This document shows, in pieces, positions 36,225 through 48,915 of a DNA stretch of 64,000 nucleotides. Below the pieces are notes generated by a model. It was not told where the DNA came from and searched no databases. It saw only the letters and a list, made by a program, of their open reading frames with translations. The DNA lies in assembly GCA_036346275.1 (NCBI GenBank), contig CM070722.1:64579524-64643523 (forward strand), written 5' to 3'. The translations under genes and the position numbers were made by a program. This DNA comes from Otatea glauca (taxonomy: Eukaryota; Streptophyta; Magnoliopsida; Poales; Poaceae). The first letter of the stretch is position 1; each line of letters begins with the position of its first letter.

Positions 36225-36973
36225 TTTGTAATTATTTTTTCGATTTATTATTTTTTTAAAAAAATCATGGTAACTTCTCCCCGCCAATGCCTCGTCTCGC
36301 TCTCGCTCCCGATCGCCTACCTCTCAGCCTCGCGAGTCAGGACTCGAGACCTGGCCAGCGACCGCCGCCAGACGGCCGCCTTCGTCGTGTGTCTCCTCCC
36401 ACTCCGGACGACAGGATCTCGCCGGTGAAGTCCTCTTCTTTCTCTCCTCCTCCCATCAGGAACACTCTCTCCCCCAAGTTCTTTCTGGTGACCGATTATT
36501 TCCCTGGGCTGCGGCCGCGTGGTGGTGGGCGGCACCCTTGAAACAGGAGGAGAGACAGATCAGGATGGACCCAGAAGTCCAAGTTTGTGGCACAACGCCG
36601 TAGTCCAATCCTCTCGTAAGAAAGTAGAGGGGGAGGAGAAGAAGAGATCAACCCTTACCTATCCTTCTCCCTCACTCCTGCATGCTGCAAAGTTGCGGCC
36701 ATCGGGAGCTCTCCGTCTCAAGGAAAGAAGCTTTCGACCCAAACTCGCATAGAGTGCATAGGAGAGCCATTCCTTGGGTCTGCTCGTTGTTCGACCATAC
36801 GTTTGTTAGGGTAGTATAGCTTGCAAGTTAAAGATTCGGGGTATGTCTTGCGCGTGTAGGTTGTTCGACGAAATTTCTTGCTGAATGGGGTGCTTTGGAT
36901 TTGGAGCTTGCCACTCATGGTGCGGGCCCAAACTCCTAATGTGTCGAAGATACAAAGGTGTCGGTCAGATTTA
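36225..36973. other. GC-rich, possibly transcribed intergenic DNA
   Basis: A GC-rich block (36280-36540) gives open frames on both strands, but no motif, TATA box or clear splice structure supports a protein. Its composition resembles a grass 5' UTR or a captured gene fragment. Confidence 0.4.
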
Positions 36974-37250
36974 GGACATGTTTGGTTCAGAGCCAAAGTT
37001 TGACATATTTTGCCATGCTTAAGTTAGTTAAGTTTGATTGAGTTAGATTTCTGTTTAGTTCATAGCTACACCTATGATAAGATTCCTTCTTGTTATCCAG
37101 GTTCAACGCGTCATTGACTCAAAAAAAGTGTCGCAAAATTTATTTTCCTAATCAAAGTGTAGCTTCAATTTTGATAACGTAACTTTAAGCAAGTTTAGTA
37201 AAAAAAACTATAGCTAAACATGATAACCTTAGTATATGAACCAAACAGAC
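36974..37250. mobile_element. Tourist-like MITE
   Basis: The left end GGACATGTTTGGTTCA pairs with the right end TGAACCAAACAGAC. Flanks are TTA on the left and TTT on the right, consistent with a mutated TWA duplication. Size (277 bp), AT-rich interior and the TGTTTGG core in the TIR are Tourist (PIF/Harbinger) traits. Confidence 0.65.
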
Positions 37251-37254
37251 TTTT

Positions 37255-38990
37255 GGTGCTGCTTATGGCAACCTGATTGCTTGCTACCTGTTTGATGGTA
37301 GCGCACAACTCATGGCAGGGAAAGAAAGATTCGGGTTTGTAGGCAACACCGTTGCTATTCATTCTTTCCTCAAGTGGGTACTGCAATGCGTTCTTTGGCT
37401 GCTATACTTAGCATCTCACACGCAATGATCTCTGCTAGTCGGATGATTGTATTTTGCCCATAAAAATATTTTTTTCTTAATACTATATCACAAGTTCACA
37501 ACTACTACTTTGCTATGCTAAATTTGCTCTACTCATTTCTTGCCTCGCAGATCGCACGCGGCGGATCCATTTCCTTGGTGTGAGCTTGTAAAAATGAGCT
37601 CAAATCATGGAACTCCGAAAGCTGGAAAGTCAACAATCAATTAACATTGGCTTTCATTAGATAAGCACCAATTATTTGAGCCTGATGCATTTCTTACTAA
37701 AGATCGTGATGCCACCCATCAGTCAAAGCAAAGTACTAAATCAGGCAGCAGATGTACTGCTAGAAGATTAACCATTTATTGTTCACATGATTGCAGTTTC
37801 AGTGGGCATATATCTAGTGAGATCTATTTAATGTTAGGCAAACCATTGTTATTCTTGAGCAGCACATTCATCTTCAACTATTGTATTGTTTAGAGAAGGG
37901 CAGAGGCTGGGAATTGATCATTTACAATGGTTTTATGGGATTTAGGTTCAAGAAGTAATGTGCTTATGTTGACTCTTGTAACACAATCGCCATTCTATAA
38001 TGTTAAAATGTTTTCTTTGATAGCTCTTTGCTTTCTTTTGTTTCTTTTAGAAAGACCACTTTATTATTTTAAATTCGATAGCAAATGATAAACTGATATA
38101 GTTCAAGCTAGAATATCTACATAGGTTAGGTTTCATGTGTTACCTTTCTTATTTACCCCATGCTTAATGTTTTTTATGCATCTTACAGATTTGCTTCTGC
38201 TTCTACTTCGTGAGGACCATCTGGTTTGTAAATGTCAGCTGCATGTACTACTGCACATGGTTAAAGAAAGTTTTAGTTGTCGTAGCACAGAATCACAGAT
38301 GCATGCATTTGCCCACGCATTATAGCACAAACTGCAGAACTAAATGCGCGCCCTTTTCTGAAACTTTGGATCGAAATTATCTTTACATACTGTAAAGTTG
38401 AATGCATCACTGCCTAATCTTAGTTATCCAAGCAGCGAATGTTATAAAATCTAGAGTAGCATTTGTGTTGTTTTTAATTCTACCTGCACATACCAATTAA
38501 ATTCTACGAGCACAAAGATTTTGTGTACCTTTGGTACTAGAGATTTTGTGTTGTTACATACTCTCTGTGATTTGCTTAATTGTTCTATTGTTTCTTAATT
38601 TATGATTTTTTTTGAAAAAAATTCATAGCCAGAATTTTTATCCCTATCGTTTCCAAATGGCAACAGGGATATTTGTTCCTAATTGGGAAGATTTCCCCTG
38701 GGTTAAGGTGAATTCCGTTTGTCCTCAAAATTCCCCACAGGGATTTCCCGCCCTGGGTTTTCTGCCACTGGCTTCCAAACAAGGCCTCGCTGGTGTTCAG
38801 ATCTGCTGTACCTGAACATCCATACGGTTCGTTTACCTCATCGCTGCGGCATCTCAAATCTAGATCTTGCCCTTTTCTTTATTATTTATTGTTCTTAGTT
38901 ATTTTATTCCTATACTCTGCTGCTGTTAGCTGTTAATTACACATTGTGACTATCGATCACCTTAGTTAATTACTCTGTTTATTTGTTGAT
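37255..38990. other. Intergenic DNA
   Basis: Short open frames (37195-37386 minus, 38137-38395 plus) show no motif. No element ends or tandem repeats were recognised. Confidence 0.45.
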
Positions 38991-38993
38991 TTA

Positions 38994-39711
38994 GGTCCTG
39001 TTTGTTTCGGTTTAGGTTTTTTTGGCTTTTGGCTTAAAGCTAGCTTTTTGGCTTAACGAGCTTTTAAGCCATCTGCTTTTAAGCCAAGATATGCTATTTG
39101 GTATCCTGGCTTTTTGATGGGTTAGATGGTGTAGCCAGGGTTCACAAAACCGACGAAAACTGCGATTTTCGAGTGTACCACTATGGCTGGATATTCAAAA
39201 CCGCTCGGTAAACCGTTTTATTTACATTTGAAAAAAATCAAAAAAATTGAAAAAAAAATTATGCGTTGAAAACCGATCGAAAACCGTGGTTTTCGCTCGA
39301 AAACCGTTTCTTAAAAACCAAGCGGTTTCTTGCGAAAAACCGAATTGTTTTCGATTTTTTTGAATTTTTTTTCATATTTTTTTATTTCTTAACCCTTCGA
39401 TTTCTACGGTTTTCGAGCGGTTTTCGAATTTCGAACAATTTTTTGAAATTCGGTTTTGTGAACTCTGGGTGTAGCTTATTACTAGAAAGTTTGAAATACT
39501 TTTTAAGGTTGTGGGTAATTTTGGAGACTTCCAGTGGCAAAGGGTTATTTCATCCAAAAAAACCCCCAAAAAACACCTCTCACCTGGCTTTTGGCTTATA
39601 GTTATATGGAGGCTTTTGGCTTTTTTTAAGCTCGGCTTAAAAGCCAGTCGTTTATTTCGGCTTTGACTTTTCTGCTTTTAAGCCAATAAAAAAGCCGAAA
39701 CAAACAGAGCC
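38994..39711. mobile_element. Tourist-like MITE interrupted by a hAT MITE
   Basis: The TIRs GGTCCTGTTTGTTTCGG (left) and CCGAAACAAACAGAGCC (right) are flanked by TTA at 38991-38993 and 39712-39714, a PIF/Harbinger target site. The interior is rich in GGCTTTTGGCTT and TTAAGCC words, which fold back on each other. The 340 bases from 39128 to 39467 are a later insertion; without them the MITE is about 378 bp. Confidence 0.88.
39136..39467. mobile_element. hAT MITE, 'AAACCG' family, nested copy
   Basis: The TIRs CAGGGTTCACAAAACCG and (inverted) CGGTTTTGTGAACTCTG differ by one base. A perfect 8-bp target duplication GGTGTAGC flanks it (39128-39135, 39468-39475), which fixes the ends and the hAT class. 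The 332-bp body is made almost entirely of words such as GAAAACCG and CGGTTTTC in both orientations. There is no coding content. Confidence 0.92.
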
Positions 39712-39714
39712 TTA

Positions 39715-40262
39715 TTCCGAGAATGAATGCAATGTGCTAGTTCAAAGGAACGGTGAGAGAGAGCAAGATGGAGTGTAAGCCATCCGCGTCAGCGAATTTT
39801 TGACCGTAGGTGCCACGTGAAACCATATCAGTTCCAAGCGAGGGGTGTTTTACCTGGTTTTGAGAGTTTGAAGGTGTCAAATCTCCGGCCTTGAAGTTGA
39901 GCGTTGATTTCTAAACTCTGATAAAAGTTAAAGTTGAGGAGGGTAAAATAGATTTATTCCTTTAACTTACTCCAGTTCATCTATATCTGACCATATATAT
40001 CAATATATCATCAATCAATAATGTTAGGAAGCAAGATCATTCTTGCCTGCCAAACAAAGAATTCACCGGCAACATTTTAACTACAATTGCTAAACAATTG
40101 GAATATCACAAATAGAACGCTACAAGTACAAACATCTCACATTCGTCAAAACGATTGGAGCTCTGCATTCTGAACACCCCACGTACCCGTTGCTCCGATC
40201 TCATCTGATTCCCAGAAAGTTTTAGTCACCCCTTCGTGACATGAAACCGACCCAATTCAGGT
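39715..40262. other. Intergenic DNA / 3' flank of the SKS gene
   Basis: This holds the 3' UTR and downstream flank of the minus-strand gene ending at 40263. No other gene is seen. Confidence 0.5.
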
Positions 40263-43200
40263 TCAGAGAGGCCTAGTCCGGCGGCCAGAAGCCCGGCCGC
40301 AGAGGAGCGCGTTCTTCGGGATCGGGTTCTCGTCCCGCCATGAGTTCGCCGGCGAGTAGACTCGGAGGTAGAACTGCTGGCCAAGGTACTGCCTGGCCCA
40401 GCTCTCCGACCTGACATTCCACATCCCCACATTGTCCAGAGGCATGTAAATCGCAGTCCATGACTGAGGGTACACCTGAAAAGTAATGAGCGAGAAGGTC
40501 ATATGAGTCGCCATTAGGTTATGCCAGGTGCTTCTTGTAATCAAATGATAAGAACATAGAGCTACTGCCTACTTGTAACTTCAGAAAAGATAAGTTAGAT
40601 CACAGTGGTCTACAACGAGGGTCTACATTTGTAATACCTGCAGTGTGTACCGAGCAATCGCATCTCTAAGGTTGTAACTCCGACGACTCGCCGGTGTCCA
40701 TTGTCCTCCATCCATCCTGTTCATCGACAAAGGGTTAATCATTTTCAGTCATCGAACTGAATCAATGTGGCTTAAAACAAGTTCAGGTATTGCAAAAATG
40801 GTAATAGCAAACGCACCCGACAACCCAGAATGCGTAACCATCTATGTGCCATGACTGCACAAAGTTCTCGGAGTTCTCAAAGATGACCTCAACATAGTCC
40901 CGCATGTTGGCCGCCATGACAGATGTCTGGAGGTAGGCAGCACCGCCGGTTGGGTTGTCGAGTGCTCCCCAGCGTAAACACACCCGGAATGTGGTAGAAA
41001 TCGGCAACCTTCAGAGGAGTGTCAGCTGGGATAAAGGATACACTGTTGACTGCATATCTCAGCTTGCCGTTGATGTTAGCCCGTGAGTTGGCGAGTCTGA
41101 TGGTTCTTGTGGTGTTGACAAGACCGTAATGGTATGAGCCTTGAGGGTTCGGCCTTGGTCCACTCGCTGTTAGATTCCATCTGTTTAGAGTTAAGCAACA
41201 AAAGGAATCAAAGAGTTAGAGAACAAATGATATTTCAGTTTTTCAGAGTGGCATATGTGGCTTCAGTTTTCAGTTATATCATTAGATATGGTCTCCAAAG
41301 CAATGTTGTTCAAGTAAGCTAAAAACAACCGAACACATGAACATATCTTTTGAACTGAAACATGGTAGTTACTAGAATGTTCTAATGATACCAAAATAAA
41401 AATTGTCCATGGAATCCTTGAGTAGAGCTATTCAATCTTCCTATGTCAATACAATTTTGAAGGTCTCCTGAAGAAACCCTTTAACCTGGGATCTAGTGTA
41501 GGAACAGATATTTTCCATGACTTCCTAAGATTCTAAAAAAACTTCAGTAGAGAATGCAAATAGCATATGAACTGAGCATGATTCATGCTACTTCGTGATA
41601 TTACAAAACACACAACTAATAGTAGAGGATCAAAAGGATGGGAGACATGAATTTTACGTAAAAAACCCTTATGAGAAAAAAACCATGGGCACACGAAGGC
41701 GAATTAACTATATGAGGAGAAATTATAAGCACAAGGCTATTCGACGTATCTAACCATGCGACTATAGGGGTACATATCTAGGCTAGGGAACAAGAGTTCC
41801 TAATGGAGAAGGAAACCGAGTCAGAGTCGGCTGCGCCACTCGATGCCACGTGGGGGAGAGGAGCATGTGCCGCGTCTGGCACAGACACGATGACAAAATC
41901 GGATCATACTTGAACACGTGATATACCAATGTATCATGGAGAATCTTACCGAATTGATCTAGCCTGGTTGAGAGACCAATCAATCTCGATTGTAGGCCCT
42001 GGGGGAGGTGGTATTGCTGCAGGGGCTCCATTTGAGTTTCTGTAATGGAGGATGGCAGAGTTGGTGAGCACAGGTTTGGTGAAGCGCGTCGAGACCATGA
42101 TGGTGTAGTCCTGGGGTGGCTGATCAGTTGTGACAAGGAATGAGTAGGACTGGCCTAGATGAACATCGATTGATGAGTACGTATTCTGCATGGTGTGTGA
42201 TCCCTCCACCTCAACCAGGAGCAAGGAATGACCCTGAATCCTTATGTTTACTGATGTTGAGATGCCCACATTCGATACCCGAAAACGGTATGTTTTCCCT
42301 GGCAAGATTGCATCGAGCAAGTTTAGTGCAACTGTCTATAGAGATGAAGTACTTGTCAAGTACTTCGTTCTGATTTATTCTGATAAATTTACCTTGGTCT
42401 ACTGTAAATCTGTTGCCATTCCAGCCTTGGCCATTGATAAGAAGCCCATCAGGGAATGGCAGGTCATTACCACTGTCCAAAATGCCTTGCAAATCCTGTA
42501 AAAGTTTTAGTTTTAGTTAGGTGATGCACTAAGATGCAATACAGATTAATATTCTTTTCTTGATACATCGTAATTTGATACATCAGAATACAAGCTTACA
42601 GTGTGATTGAGCTTCAACCAGTCACCAGTTAATATAGTGAAATCGCCAGCAGGGGGGTCAAATGGAACCGGGATCCTTGGGCGGCTAAGGACCCTGATGC
42701 CACCATACCCACCGGCCGCCTTATGGAATGCAAAAGAAGGGAAGTAGTAGTAGCTCCCAATTTGGTCCTTGAATTGCATGACATAAGTGAAATTCCCCCC
42801 TGGAGGGATCGGGCAGTTTGTGCCATACACACCATCTTGCCATGAGCTCCTCCTCTGCTGAATTCCTTGCCTACAATGTATGAACCGTCGAATAAAAGCT
42901 ACAGACACTATATATTTGGATGGTCCAAAACTTGGCGTGCAAAATTAACATTGGTAGGTGCCCATATAATGATTTTCTTTTTCAAGAATGCGCAGGAGAA
43001 GTGCGTCTGTGTAATGCAATGGTTTCAAGATCAATTAACCATGAGATCAATGCAGTTACCTTTCAGTATGGTTAATGCATAGCTAACATGTTGCGACCAA
43101 GGATCACAAGGCATAGTCGTGGAACACAGGGAGACGAGGTCAATATGGAAAATATGTGTGTTTTATTTTCCTTGTTTATTTCTTAGCCATTCACATGTCA

Positions 43201-44407
43201 CATTAGCGTATCTTATGGCTCTACATGTCTCTTTCTTATACAAGAAGTACTACCACATTCAAATTTGTGTCTCAAGGGGGTAAGAAGAACACGCAGCAAT
43301 CTGCACATGCTCAATGCTGAATCATATTAGGCCCCACTGATAGTCTGATACAATTAGGCATTAGTTGCACATTTGCTCTTTTTATCATGGATCTATAAGG
43401 AAAGCGAAAGCACAAGAAAAGAAAGAAGGGGTGGGGTGGGGTGGGGTGGGCAATGAAAGGGCAAAAAGGGCAAAGATGTGTGTGTAGATCTTAGAACAGT
43501 ATCAGGTTCCGTTAGTTAAACAAATAAAAGAAAGCAATAAACATTACCCTGGGACAGCTCAATCTCAGTGACATCACAAACTCCACAATGCACTTGCCAA
43601 ATCAACATTTATACATGAGCCTACTCTATTGAAGGAAATTTAACTATCCACTAGCACTTTATCTTGACATGTTCTTCCATATGTCCAAATTTGAACAGCA
43701 CAGCAACCAGTCCAACTCCCAAAAGCAATGTAGCATGTTGGAAGACGCTGACAATTTTTTTTTGCGAGAAAGTTGACATTTACCCAGTAATCTTAGTAAC
43801 ATATCCAGCACAATAAAGAACAAAAGGAAAGAAAAAAAACCCGTGATAGTCCATACATACCAAGATTTACAGCATGATCTAAACATCTACAAATCCATAA
43901 CGTGGACATAAGCTCCAAAATGAGCCGACCAACACCATGGTCATCCAGCAGGAATGCAACAATCAGAGAGAGACATGCCACTATGCCAGGCTTGACTGGC
44001 AGGACAGCTAAGTTAGGCGAGACAGTATAAACAGGAGAGAAAATTACCACGACAGGAGGAAGGGGGCAGGCAGGTTGTTGAACACATTGATGACGATGTT
44101 GTCGTTGGTAACCGCGTCGATCTGAGGCCCCGGGAACTGCCCGTTGATCAGTATCCCCTGCATCCACATCCACGCGGCGGCCATTAGCGAATGCAGTAAA
44201 AACCACACATACACAGCTCAGACCAAGAACAACAACACAATGCATATTACATACCAGCTGCTTGACACCGAGAGGGTAGATGTCGCCGAAGGTGATGTTC
44301 CAGGTGTAGAACTTGTAGGGGTCATCGCCTCTAACTAGGAGGAGAGAGGAGGCGACGAGGAGGAGGCAGAGGGAAATGGATGGGGAGGGGGCCTCCGTTC
44401 TCCTCAT
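40263..44407 (-). CDS. SKU5-similar (L-ascorbate oxidase homologue) with a frameshift in exon 6
   Basis: Eight exons, 5' to 3': 44407-44255, 44157-44048, 42870-42600, 42495-42393, 42298-41950, 41180-40817, 40716-40638, 40475-40263 (TGA). The expected length is about 547 aa, normal for the family. Residues 1-26 form a signal peptide; the mature part opens DDPYKFYTWNITFGDIYPLG. Three cupredoxin domains follow. Copper ligands are lost, as in SKS proteins: WQGIQQRRSSWQDG stands where oxidases have HWHG..Q....W.DG, and QSWHIDGYAFWVVG where they have HPWHLHGH. The end GRASGRRTRPL without a hydrophobic tail suits the soluble, pollen NTP303/Bp10-like branch rather than GPI-anchored SKU5. Exon 6 is 364 bases where its phases need a multiple of three. 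About 2 bases are missing near 40960-40966, between GVFTLGS and DNPTGG. Other splice sites are canonical. It is either a recent pseudogene or a sequence error. Confidence 0.88.
43428..43450 (+). repeat. GGGGT pentamer run, G-quadruplex-prone
   Basis: Four to five GGGGT units lie in intron 2 of the SKS gene, on the strand opposite the transcript. Runs of four or more G-tracts can form a quadruplex in the template strand. The repeat is plain in the sequence; any structural effect is inference. Confidence 0.8.
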
Positions 44408-44864
44408 CTCACACTACCAGTACTACTACCACTATCACTGTACTCTCTCCTGGCTCTTTATCACCTCACCGCACCAGCTCACGGGCTCACCTCACACTAC
44501 CCCAGAAGAGTGTGAAGTGAGGTAGCGGCGCGGTGCAGGGGTCAAAGCGTGGCAGGGAGGCGAGGGATCTCATCTGACGAGGAGAGTAGGGAATATAAAT
44601 GAGGTGCAGATTTTGCAGTGATGGCGATTGGTTGGACTAGGACGGATGCGTGTGCGTACGCCTGGCCTGGTATATTGGGCGGTGCTCGTAAATTAAGGGG
44701 TGGGTGGAGTGGTAGTGGCGCGTGAGTTGTCACGGGACGTTGCCGCGTGGGGGAGACCGGGACCGGGACCGGGAGGGGGAAACACCGGGCCGCTTCGGCA
44801 CGGCTTAAATCTCAGGCGCACACAGGTTGTAAAGTTGGCATGGCTTAAAATACTAGTATCAATT
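44408..44864 (-). other. 5' flank of the SKS gene
   Basis: Contains the 5' leader and promoter of the minus-strand SKS gene, GC-rich near 44540-44800. No clear TATA box could be assigned. Confidence 0.45.
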
Positions 44865-44957
44865 TTGCGTTTTTAGATGGAAGTATTGATCATATTTTCT
44901 TTACTTGTTCTTTGATACGTTTTACGTGGAATGCGGTTAAATATGCCTTTTAGTTTT
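44865..44957 (+). pseudogene. LINE zinc-finger (zf-RVT) scrap
   Basis: One frame reads FLDGSIDHIFFTCSLIRFTW then NAVKYAF and a stop. It resembles the E-T-I-x-H-L-F-F-x-C-x-x-A-x-x-x-W block at the end of plant LINE ORF2. Only this block remains, with no target duplication, so the call is tentative. Confidence 0.45.
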
Positions 44958-44959
44958 GT

Positions 44960-46880
44960 TGATATTATATCTCCCAGTTATTTGGTGACTCGACGAGACG
45001 AGTTAAAGAAATAAAATTGAAACGGTTGACAGTGAGAGTAACTTTAGTTGAATGGGGAAAGCCGGTTGCAGTCCCTACGGGCGAACAGTGGACCGTTCCC
45101 ATCGATTAAAAATGGGATAAACAATGCTTTTGTTGTAACACTATAAATAGTACTTTTGCACATTATATTTTGTCGATTTGAACCGTCCAAATTCGATTGG
45201 ACGATTTTTTTTGGGACCGCTTAACCTTCAATCTCCAAATGATTGCACCGGATCTACTTCCAGTTGAATGGGCTATTTGGAAGCTAGAAGTGACACTAAT
45301 GGCGAAGCAAAAAAAAAAAAAAAGGCATACTCAAAGAGTTAGGCTAGATTGAGATAAAACATCTTGTGTTGTATTTTTATCAGTTCAAGGGTTACTAATA
45401 ATACTTTATTATTTGATAAATACTTGTACAATGTTCGCTTATCAAAATTTTATAAATCTATAAACAAGTTAACACTAATCAATTAAACAAATCCGCTATT
45501 GTCTCTATTCAACCAATTTACATAGTTACAATTGATAAAAAAAATCATAAATCAAAAGAGAGACTCACATTGCCTATTTGCTATTCTGGGCAGCCTACTT
45601 AGCCGGTCAGGCACTCGTTGACTCACACTATGCTGTCTTCCCTCCCCCACCCACCATCGTCGCGCGCGGGTTGCCCATCGCTGCATGCTTGCACCCTTGT
45701 TGGCTTCCCAACATCCACTCTTCGCGACGCGTCAAGCATCCTTGATTCAGTGGGTTGCCATGTCCTCGTGAAGAAGAGACGTTGAGCCACGCCCTCTCTC
45801 TCTCTTATAAAAGAAATTAGGAGGACTTTATTGCCCCTTGGCTCTATTTTTAAGATATTTTTTAATGTCTAAGAAAATGTTAAATTTGTACACAATTTGT
45901 AAATCATCATTAGGTGTTTCTTTACGCGCTAAGAAAATAAAAAAATTCTTCTGGTAAAGAGGGGAAAGACATTGATTCACTTCTATACACGACAGTCATT
46001 TTACAAAGCAGCACACGATGGTTGCTTTCGTGTGAATACGGGGGTATTTGGAAAACCAATTTGGTAGGTTTTATTCGATCTTGCAAGTTGCAACCTTGAA
46101 ATCGCAATCTTTTTATAGTCGTTTCTTATAAGGTGAGTTACATGATCGGACGAGAGATGACCTTCCAACCACTTTCACACACCTTTAGTCCATTTATTTA
46201 CCATTTCATTTCGATACTTTACCTCATGCACCACTTCCCCACCTGTACGACATGCTTGCCTGAGATAAAAACGCGTCGTGTCGCAAAACGCCAGAGCCCA
46301 GAGGACGCCGGCTCACCTGCGCCATTGTCATCGTGCCCCGTGCGGGGAAAAAATGCTCACCTTTGCGACGCGCCGACGCCATCAGGGCGGGTAAAATAGC
46401 AGAGATAGTAAATTAAAAACTAGTTTGGACAATAATTATCTCTAAATATTGTTTTTAGATATTATGCAATAATTATCTCTTCTCTCTTATACAAAAATAA
46501 TCTATCTATACTCCTGTGCAAAGCTGTCTACTAAATAAGAGCCAGCTTTCTTCTCTCTCTTCTTTTCTCACTCTTCCATTTAGATCAAAACTGATGTGTC
46601 CGTGCTAAGAACCAGCTGAGTTTATCTTATTGTACATGTCCTCACAGGCAGCAACAAAAAGTTCAAAGCAACAAATCCAATGTCACGACTCACGAGCCCA
46701 TGATTAGTATCAAGAGAGTATCGAAGAGATTTTTTTGTTTGTTTCGACGACATATTTTTTTTTCAAATATAGATCATTTCCAAATAAGTTTATAAAATTA
46801 ACTCTCTTCTTGACTACGAAAAACATGGTATATGACATGTGTCATGTGCCGTGCTCCTCTATCATGGCAGCACATCCTAT
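44960..46880. other. Intergenic DNA
   Basis: A 16-base poly(A) run lies at about 45308-45324. Open frames at 45922-46107 and 46133-46399 show no motif. No element ends were recognised. Confidence 0.45.
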
Positions 46881-46989
46881 CATCGGCAGGTCACCTGTCA
46901 CGTAGCCCAAGCTTGACGACAGTGACCAGTATAGCACCAAAGCTCGGTAGGAAGTTACCGAGGTACCACACATTGGAAGTGGCATAAAT

Positions 46990-48000
46990 AGTCACTTAAT
47001 TATGCAAAGTCACTTAATTAAGTGACTAGCCATGTGTTCGTGCGTTGCAACGAAAACTCAATTTACGATAAAAAAATTTATTTGCAAAGAGCACTAACCT
47101 TATTTGAATAATATCGTTCACTCTGAATGTGTAATGATTGAATGTTTAAATCAAGTCAAAAGTTCTAAGATTAAGTTCTAGTTGACCCAAGAAATATGTC
47201 AAAAATGCATGAATAGTCTTTTCAAGATGGATAAGAACAAATGTTTGGTACGATCACAAACATTACAAAATGGTTCAAATAACTTTGTACGATATTCTAC
47301 TCTAGAATTTACTCTTTCCACTCATGCTATGCCACTACATTTACTCTTTCCACTCATGCTATGCCACTACACTGGCACGAATCAAGAATAACATTGAAAT
47401 GAATATCAATGCCCGAAAGATGAATTGACATTGAGCTATATTCCATCACAGGAAAATAGAAAACTACATAAACAGCTAACTCCGTAGATTAGGTAAGCAC
47501 TCAGACATGAAGACTATATTTCATCGCAGGTAAAAAGAAAAATAAAACTAAGAATTTCATACAAAACATTGCATGTAAGCTCGCCTCAAGAGATTTGGGT
47601 GAAAAGAAATCCACAACGCTTTGGCAAAATAAAATGTTTTTTTCTTTCACAAGCTAAATGTGAGAAAATTTGAAACTTCTACTGTTGCAACACGGCTGAA
47701 GCCTACATATGAAATGGATTAGTAAAAAAAGATTCTCGAACTATATTGTGACGTGAAGTTATTTCCATTTTGCAAATGACTTGACATCACAAATTGTAGT
47801 CCAAGAATCTGCTTATGGATCCCCCAATCCAACAACTACAATAAAAGATCAAATATCTCTCCGCACCAAGATCTTGAGCTTACCCGGTTAGTCAACTGCC
47901 ATTGCAATAGTACAAGTATCATCCCAAAAAACGAACTTTCAAAGTAGGCAAATGCCGCATAACAAAATTTAGTACAAAGATCTCGTATCGTATGTAAATA
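46990..48000. other. Intergenic DNA with a 32-bp tandem duplication
   Basis: A perfect two-copy direct repeat of 32 bases (starting TTTACTCTTTCCACTCATGC) lies at 47308-47339 and 47340-47371. The rest is AT-rich without a recognisable gene. Confidence 0.6.
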
Positions 48001-48005
48001 CGTAC

Positions 48006-48398
48006 CATCGAATCGCCAGGCCCAGCTAAGTCGCTCATACTCGAAGAAGGCGACCCTGCCATCGTGGTCGTGGTCATGAAGGTCGAGCTCCCGGGCGGTG
48101 CGGTGCAGCACCTCGTGCCACGCGAAGGTGAGGTTCCACGCGGCCAGCTCAGCGCCCGTCATGGCGCCATCTACGGGGTTGACGTCGATCTTAGGGAACA
48201 ACATCTCCATATGCCGCGTGACATTGAACTGCATGGCGTCATTGATGTAGTCCTCGTCGGCGTCGACATTAGTGTCCGCAAAGTCCTCGGGGACGAGGGC
48301 TGCATCCAAGCCCAGCGCGTGCAGCCCCGCAGTGGCTAGGCGCTCCCACTCGCGGTCGTCGCAGCGGCACTCGAGGCCCGCGATGATGCGATGGAGAC
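48006..48398 (-). pseudogene. Calumenin/reticulocalbin-like EF-hand gene fragment
   Basis: An open frame running from about 48398 to a good splice donor (GATG|GTACGT, exon end 48006) encodes CRCDDREWERLATAGLHALG, then FNVTRHMEMLFPKIDVNP and a canonical EF-hand loop DHDHDGRVAFFE. An earlier loop (DVNPVDGAMTGAE) is imperfect. The pattern 'LFPKIDV.P.DG...E.EL..WN' matches plant secretory-pathway EF-hand (CREC-type) proteins. No signal peptide precedes it, and I found no following exons, so this is one exon out of its gene. Its GC content is far above that of its AT-rich surroundings, which fits capture by a transposon or a segmental duplication. It could instead be a poorly recognised live gene. 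Confidence 0.55.
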
Positions 48399-48915
48399 TG
48401 GGTTTTCTTTTTTTCAGTTTTTTAGATCCGTTTTTTCTGGAAATGTGAATGCATTCAGTTCTTTTTCTTTACATGTGAGAAGCATGTGGGAGGTGAAGAA
48501 CGGACCACCGTCAACTCCAAATTAGAAGTAGTAGAGATTAATTGAGTGAGTAATCAAGGTGCTTAGTTGGTGAACTTGGCGAGGTATGATTCCTCTGTAG
48601 AAAAACTTGCCACGCTACCATAGCATGGTAAGTGATACATGTAACTTATTTGTCTTTTGCGGTTTGAGTTCATTTTTATAAATTTATTTTAAGGAGGGTT
48701 AGATTTTTTTTAAAAAAAAAGAGGCTTATCAATTGTGAGCTTGCTTTGAGCTCTTGTCTGAACGAGTTTGCCTATTTTCTCGATGGCGTCGGCCATTCCA
48801 ATCAACCACTGGTTATTGTCGTAGGCAGGCGTATGGTATGGGGATGGAAGCCAACCCTTTTCCAGATCCCTCAGAGATTTTTTTTTTTTGTAATCTAGCC
48901 TCTCAAGAACCCAAC

